This document shows, one piece after another, positions 60,399-64,000 of a DNA stretch of 64,000 nt. Position numbers and translations under genes: made by a program. A model generated the notes under the pieces. The model did not search any database and had not been told where the DNA came from. It worked only from the letters and a program-made list of their open reading frames with translations. This DNA comes from Paucibacter sp. PLA-PC-4 (lineage in GTDB: Bacteria; Pseudomonadota; Gammaproteobacteria; Burkholderiales; Burkholderiaceae_C): NCBI RefSeq assembly GCF_026241155.1, contig NZ_JAPFGP010000005.1, positions 62,001-126,000 of the forward strand, written 5' to 3'. The number at the start of each line of letters is the position of its first letter. Within the stretch, counting starts at the first letter, position 1.

Positions 60399-62438
60399 TC
60401 AGCGCAGCGCCATCGCCACCGTCAGGCGCAGGCCGCGCGGCTCGACCGGGTGGAAGTGTCGGTCGGCCACCGGCGCCGCTTCGCCGGCCAGGCGCGATTC
60501 GTAGAAATAATCGATGTCGCTGGCGCGGCGATCGAACAGATTGAAGACATCCAGGCTCACGGTGACGCGTGGCGTCGCGCGCCAACTGGCCCGTGCATAA
60601 GCCAAGGTGGTGGCCCGCGAGCGCTGCGAGCCGTCCTCGACCAGATCGCGCGGGCCGAAATGGCGCAGCTGCAGCTGACCTGACCAGGGCGCACCCGGCT
60701 CGGCCCAGCTCAGGCCCAGCGAGGCCACCTTGTCGACCGCGCCGGGCACGCGCTGGCCCTCAGGGGCCGGGTCGCGGTAACGGGCGCGCGAGGCGGCCCA
60801 GTCCAGGTCCAGCTGCCAATCGCGGCCAAGCCGCCAATGGCTGTTCAGCTCCAGACCTTGGCGCCGGCTGGCGCGCGCGGCCTCGGTATCGCCGGCGTCG
60901 CCGACAAAGACCAGCTCCGAGTCCAACTCCAGCCGCCACAGCGCCAGGCTGGTCTGCCAGCCGGGCAGCCACTCGCCGCGCAGGCCAAGCTCGCCACCAC
61001 GACTAGCGGCAAGACCTTGCACTGCGTCTATCGACGCGCCCTCCTTGGGAGACAGCCGCGCCGTAGTGCCGCGCGCGTCATTGCTGTGGAAGCCGCGGCC
61101 GTAGTTGATGAAGAACTCGGTGCTGGCCCAGGGCCCGAGCACCACAGACAGCTTGGGGCTGAGCTGGCGGTCGCTGGCGCGGCCGCTGTTCGCCGCGATC
61201 GAGCTGTCGACCCTAAATCGCGCCGCGTCGGCACGCAGGCCGACGACGCTGCGCAGCCAGGGCGTCCAGGCGCTGGCGAGTTCGGCGTAGACGCCCAGGC
61301 TGCTCTCGCGCACCCGGCTTTGCTGCGTGGTGCTCAGGCGCTGGCGCCGCGCTGTGGCATACAGGCCCACGGGGCTCAGCCGGTCGTGGCGGGCCTGCGT
61401 GCCCAGGCTGATCTGTTGCTCGGCCCCGACCCACTGAAACTGCCAGCGCCGGCTCAGCTCGCCGCCGAGCACGCGACGTGACTCGGCCTGCTCGAACTGG
61501 TCGCCATTGATCGGGTCGTCCTGGAAAAAAGTGAAGTTGGAAAACAGATTCAGACGTGAGTGGATCAGGTAAGCACTGGCCTGCAAATCACCGTTGACCA
61601 AGTCGCGGCTGATTTGGCCGGAGAGCGAGTAGCGTGCGCTGCGGCCGCCGTCGCTGGCGTCCACGCTGCCGAAGCGGCCCAGGCTGCCCTCATCGACCGC
61701 GCGCTGCGGGATCTGGTCGGTCGCGGTCCAGCGGTTTCGGTAGGCCATCAGGCTCAGGGAGCGCGAGCCCTCGGCCGTGCGTTCGCTGTAGCGCAAGAGG
61801 CCGCTGAACTTGCGCGCACGCTGCGATGTTTCCCACGGGCCGTCGTTGCCATGCAGCTCCAGAGCGCCCAGCCAGCGCCCAGAACCGGCGGTGCCGCCGT
61901 CGGCCAACAGCGCGCGCGCATGGCCGTGCCCACCAAGGGTCAGGCTGGCAAGACCCGGCCCCATCTCGTCGCGCAGCCGCAGCCGCGCACTGCCGGCCGA
62001 AGCAAAATCGCCGTCGCTGGCGAAGTACGGACCTTTGCGGTAGTCGATGCGCTGTACCAACTCAGGGATCAGGAAGTTCAGATCGCTATAGCCCTGGCCA
62101 TGGGCATGGCTGACCATATTCACCGGCATGCCGTCGACAAAGCTTGCAAAGTCAGTGCCGTGGTCGAGATTGAAGCCGCGCAGAAAATACTGGTTGGCCT
62201 TGCCGTCGCCGCTGTGCTGGGTGACGATCATGCCGGGCACGAACTCCAGCAGCTCGGCCGGCCGCAGCACCGGTCGCGCCTCGATCAGGCTCGCCCGCAC
62301 CGAACCCTCGCTGGCGGCGCTGGCCTGGCCCAGGCCCAGCTGGTAATGGCCCAGCAGTTCGACCTTGTCGAGCTTCTCGACCTGGGCCTGCGCGCCTAAG
62401 GGCCCCAGCAGAGCCATCAATGCAATTCTGTGCTTCAT
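60399..62438 (-). CDS. TonB-dependent receptor of HupE operon
   Basis: A 679-residue outer-membrane receptor: signal peptide (~1-18), plug domain (LLEFVPGMIVTQHSGDGKAN; FLRGFNLDHGTDFASFVDGM) and a 22-strand-type barrel. The plug is of the cobalamin/metal rather than catecholate type. The ATG overlaps the HupE stop by 4 bp, so receptor, HupE-like permease and TPR protein form one operon. Likely substrate: a metal chelate or small cofactor; copper, nickel or cobalt cannot be decided. Confidence 0.9.
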   Translation of the reverse strand: MKHRIALMALLGPLGAQAQVEKLDKVELLGHYQLGLGQASAASEGSVRASLIEARPVLRPAELLEFVPGMIVTQHSGDGKANQYFLRGFNLDHGTDFASFVDGMPVNMVSHAHGQGYSDLNFLIPELVQRIDYRKGPYFASDGDFASAGSARLRLRDEMGPGLASLTLGGHGHARALLADGGTAGSGRWLGALELHGNDGPWETSQRARKFSGLLRYSERTAEGSRSLSLMAYRNRWTATDQIPQRAVDEGSLGRFGSVDASDGGRSARYSLSGQISRDLVNGDLQASAYLIHSRLNLFSNFTFFQDDPINGDQFEQAESRRVLGGELSRRWQFQWVGAEQQISLGTQARHDRLSPVGLYATARRQRLSTTQQSRVRESSLGVYAELASAWTPWLRSVVGLRADAARFRVDSSIAANSGRASDRQLSPKLSVVLGPWASTEFFINYGRGFHSNDARGTTARLSPKEGASIDAVQGLAASRGGELGLRGEWLPGWQTSLALWRLELDSELVFVGDAGDTEAARASRRQGLELNSHWRLGRDWQLDLDWAASRARYRDPAPEGQRVPGAVDKVASLGLSWAEPGAPWSGQLQLRHFGPRDLVEDGSQRSRATTLAYARASWRATPRVTVSLDVFNLFDRRASDIDYFYESRLAGEAAPVADRHFHPVEPRGLRLTVAMALR

Positions 62439-63583
62439 GACAACTCCAGCATTCTGAGATCAAAGGCGCGCTCCAGCAGCCAGACCAGGGCCAGCACCGC
62501 CGCCAGCAAGGAGCCGCCGCCCAGCAGCCAGCGGGCATACAAGCGCTGCGTTCGCAGCCGCCAGGCGATTGGCACGAAAACAGCGACGATGGCCAGTTGC
62601 CCCGCCTCGACGCCGAGGTTGAACATCAAGAGCGGCCCGGCCAGCGCGCTCTGACCCAGGCCCAGATCCCTCAGCGCACCGGCAAAGCCGAAGCCATGGA
62701 TCAGGCCGAAGCCGAAGCTCAGCTTCCAGCGCGCTTGCTTGACCACCGGGTAGAGGTTGTTCAGTGCGGCCAGCAACACGCTGGCCGCGATCAGCGACTC
62801 GACCCAGCGCGACGGCGGGTCCAGGACCCCGAAGACGGCCAGGCCCAGCGTGATCGAATGAGCCACGGTGAAGGCGGTCACGACGCCGACCACCTCGACC
62901 AGGGCCGGTCGCAACACCGGGGCCGGAGCCCAACTGACCGACAACCGCAGCAGCACCGCCGGCAGCAACAGCACCAGCAGGAACAGCACGTGGTCGACGC
63001 CGATCCAGATGTGGTGAACACCTTCGAGGAAGAAGCCGCCGAGTCCCAGCGCGGCAGCGTCCTCGCCCAGTTGGAGCTGCTGAGGCCGGCCATCGGGCGC
63101 CAGCACCAACAGCACAGCCGCTTCGGCGCCCCGCTCCAGCCGCGCGATGCCGCGATGGGTCGGGTCGCTGGCGGCGAACAACCGGTAGCTCAGGGTCAGG
63201 TCTTGCGCCGCACTCTCGCAGTTCCAGCTGCGGCTCAGCACCGCATAGCGGCCGTCGCTGTGCATGGCGATCTGCAGCGGCCGGTACGCGCTGGGCAGGC
63301 AGGCCCGGCCTTTGGCATCGCGCAGATCGATGTCCAGGCCCTGCTCTGCCAGGGCCTGCATTGCAGCCGTGCGTTGGCGCAGTTCGCCCCAACGCAGCAC
63401 GCCATCGGCATCGGCGTCCAGATCCAGTTCGCGGTCCAGATCGCGAAGTGCGATGTCCAAGCGCTGCTCCAGCGTCGCGCCCTGCAGGCTCAGGCGCAAA
63501 TAGGCATCGCTGGGCTTGTGGGCCAGCGCCGGCAGTGCGAACAGCCACAGCAGCCCTGACAACAGGCATGTCAGCGCTTTCAT
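62435..63583 (-). CDS. HupE/UreJ-family membrane protein with large periplasmic part
   Basis: A 382-residue protein with a signal peptide (~1-21, LLWLFALPALAHKP) and an extracytoplasmic domain (~22-185) preceding seven transmembrane helices with the HupE/UreJ_2 signatures GVHHIWIGVDHVLFLLVLLL and FGLIHGFGFAGALRDLGLG, each with conserved His/Asp that may bind metal. HupE proteins are nickel/cobalt permeases. The gene is coupled by overlaps to the TPR protein upstream and the TonB receptor downstream. Confidence 0.92.
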   Translation of the reverse strand: MKALTCLLSGLLWLFALPALAHKPSDAYLRLSLQGATLEQRLDIALRDLDRELDLDADADGVLRWGELRQRTAAMQALAEQGLDIDLRDAKGRACLPSAYRPLQIAMHSDGRYAVLSRSWNCESAAQDLTLSYRLFAASDPTHRGIARLERGAEAAVLLVLAPDGRPQQLQLGEDAAALGLGGFFLEGVHHIWIGVDHVLFLLVLLLPAVLLRLSVSWAPAPVLRPALVEVVGVVTAFTVAHSITLGLAVFGVLDPPSRWVESLIAASVLLAALNNLYPVVKQARWKLSFGFGLIHGFGFAGALRDLGLGQSALAGPLLMFNLGVEAGQLAIVAVFVPIAWRLRTQRLYARWLLGGGSLLAAVLALVWLLERAFDLRMLELS

Positions 63584-64000
63584 CGAGCGGCCTCCTTCGC
63601 ACGAGCCAGCAGCAACGCGTCGGCTGGCTCACGCTGCTGTGCCCAGTTCGCCTCGGCAAGTGCCAGCGCGAGCTTGGCATCACCCTGCAGGTCCAGCGCG
63701 AAGCGAGCGAGTTCGCGCTCATGGCCACCGTCGCCGCGCAGCCGCGCGGCCTCGAAACGGGCCTGCAGCTCGGCCATGGCAGAGTTGGCGCGGGCCGTAG
63801 CGCCGCTGCGCTGCCATGCGATCGCCAGACGCAGCAGCAACGCGTCGGCCGACTCTGTGCCCTGCAGCAGCGCGATCACCTCGGGCCAACGTCGGTGCTC
63901 AAGCAGCCAGTCGGCATAGGCGGCGCGGGTGTAGACGTCGCTATTGAGCTCCAGTGCACTGCGGTACAGCGCCTGGGCCGCCGGCTCGCCGCGTCGATGT
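63580..64000 (-). CDS. TPR-type helical protein, 5' end outside window
   Basis: The frame is open to the window edge and ends at 63580, overlapping the HupE start (ATGA). At least 139 residues are visible: Ala/Leu/Arg-rich helical pairs with TPR-like spacing (ALYRSALELNSDVYTRAAYA; DWLLEHRRWPEVIALLQG; SAMAELQARFEAARLRGD). A signal peptide, if any, lies outside. It is likely the first visible gene of the HupE/TonB receptor operon, perhaps a periplasmic or membrane partner. Confidence 0.75.
   Translation of the reverse strand, partial: HRRGEPAAQALYRSALELNSDVYTRAAYADWLLEHRRWPEVIALLQGTESADALLLRLAIAWQRSGATARANSAMAELQARFEAARLRGDGGHERELARFALDLQGDAKLALALAEANWAQQREPADALLLARAKEAAR

Noticed and set aside
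1-64000. CRISPR arrays, tRNA/rRNA genes, insertion sequences, prophage or integrase
   Set aside because: No direct repeats with spacers, no tRNA-like cloverleaf and no transposase or integrase motif were seen on reading; the 'phage holin family' protein is a common chromosomal membrane protein and not evidence of a prophage.

Overview
The window is GC-rich, densely coded bacterial DNA. Betaproteobacterial traits dominate: three PEP-CTERM (exosortase-sorted) proteins, a Bug/TctC-type binding protein, a proteobacterial-type gshA, a PglL-like O-antigen ligase and a histone-H1-like/SWIB protein. Together they suggest a free-living member of Burkholderiales, probably the Rubrivivax/Leptothrix/Roseateles group (Sphaerotilaceae). 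I infer this from gene content, not from a marker gene. I found no tRNA, rRNA, CRISPR array, transposase, integrase or prophage, so this looks like ordinary chromosome.

Left part (0-12.6 kb): the 3' end of a lipoprotein gene, a TrxC-like protein whose active site has lost one cysteine, a ParB-like protein, a LysR regulator facing a small gene plus a tautomerase, a flavin reductase, an M48 protease, and Crp/Fnr and LuxR regulators. A glyoxalase-II-like hydrolase stands divergent to a two-gene operon: a cyclic-nucleotide-binding patatin lipase and a CoA-transferase/GNAT fusion. Next comes a very small terminator-bounded gene for a double-glycine-leader peptide (11214-11378), then a PEP-CTERM protein.

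Middle (12.6-32 kb): two adjacent giant regulators (class III cyclase + ATPase + helical repeats), a CadR/PbrR-like MerR regulator, lipoproteins, a partial Mla-type lipid transport operon (permease, MCE protein, lipoprotein; no ATPase), a run of small genes (DUF2007, GNAT, LysE, DUF1992, DUF2939, DsrE), gshA, a periplasmic metallo-beta-lactamase-fold hydrolase and a hybrid PAS histidine kinase.

Right-centre (32-46 kb): SulP transporter with a Bug-type binding protein, two tandem TPR-GGDEF diguanylate cyclases joined by a one-base overlap, a TetR regulator with two matching 16-bp operators controlling itself and a small-protein/hydrolase operon, uvrA, a PEP-CTERM protein, an HCCA-isomerase-like protein and a single-domain response regulator.

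Right end (46-64 kb): a SWIB/H1-like protein; a six-gene iron operon behind a Fur box (tonB, exbB, exbD, siderophore receptor, PKHD hydroxylase, FMN alpha-hydroxy-acid oxidase); a TerC-family gene behind a clear yybP-ykoY manganese riboswitch with a visible Shine-Dalgarno switch helix; a fused PEP-CTERM/DNRLRE/collagen-like surface protein; a BepA-like protease; moaC; a Wzy/PglL ligase; and an operon of a TPR protein, a HupE-like permease and a TonB receptor running off the end.

The most unusual items are the double-glycine peptide with its duplicated TGNVD core, the surface protein with an internal sorting signal, the cyclic-nucleotide-related gene group at 5-19 kb, and the riboswitch with its inferred translational switch.
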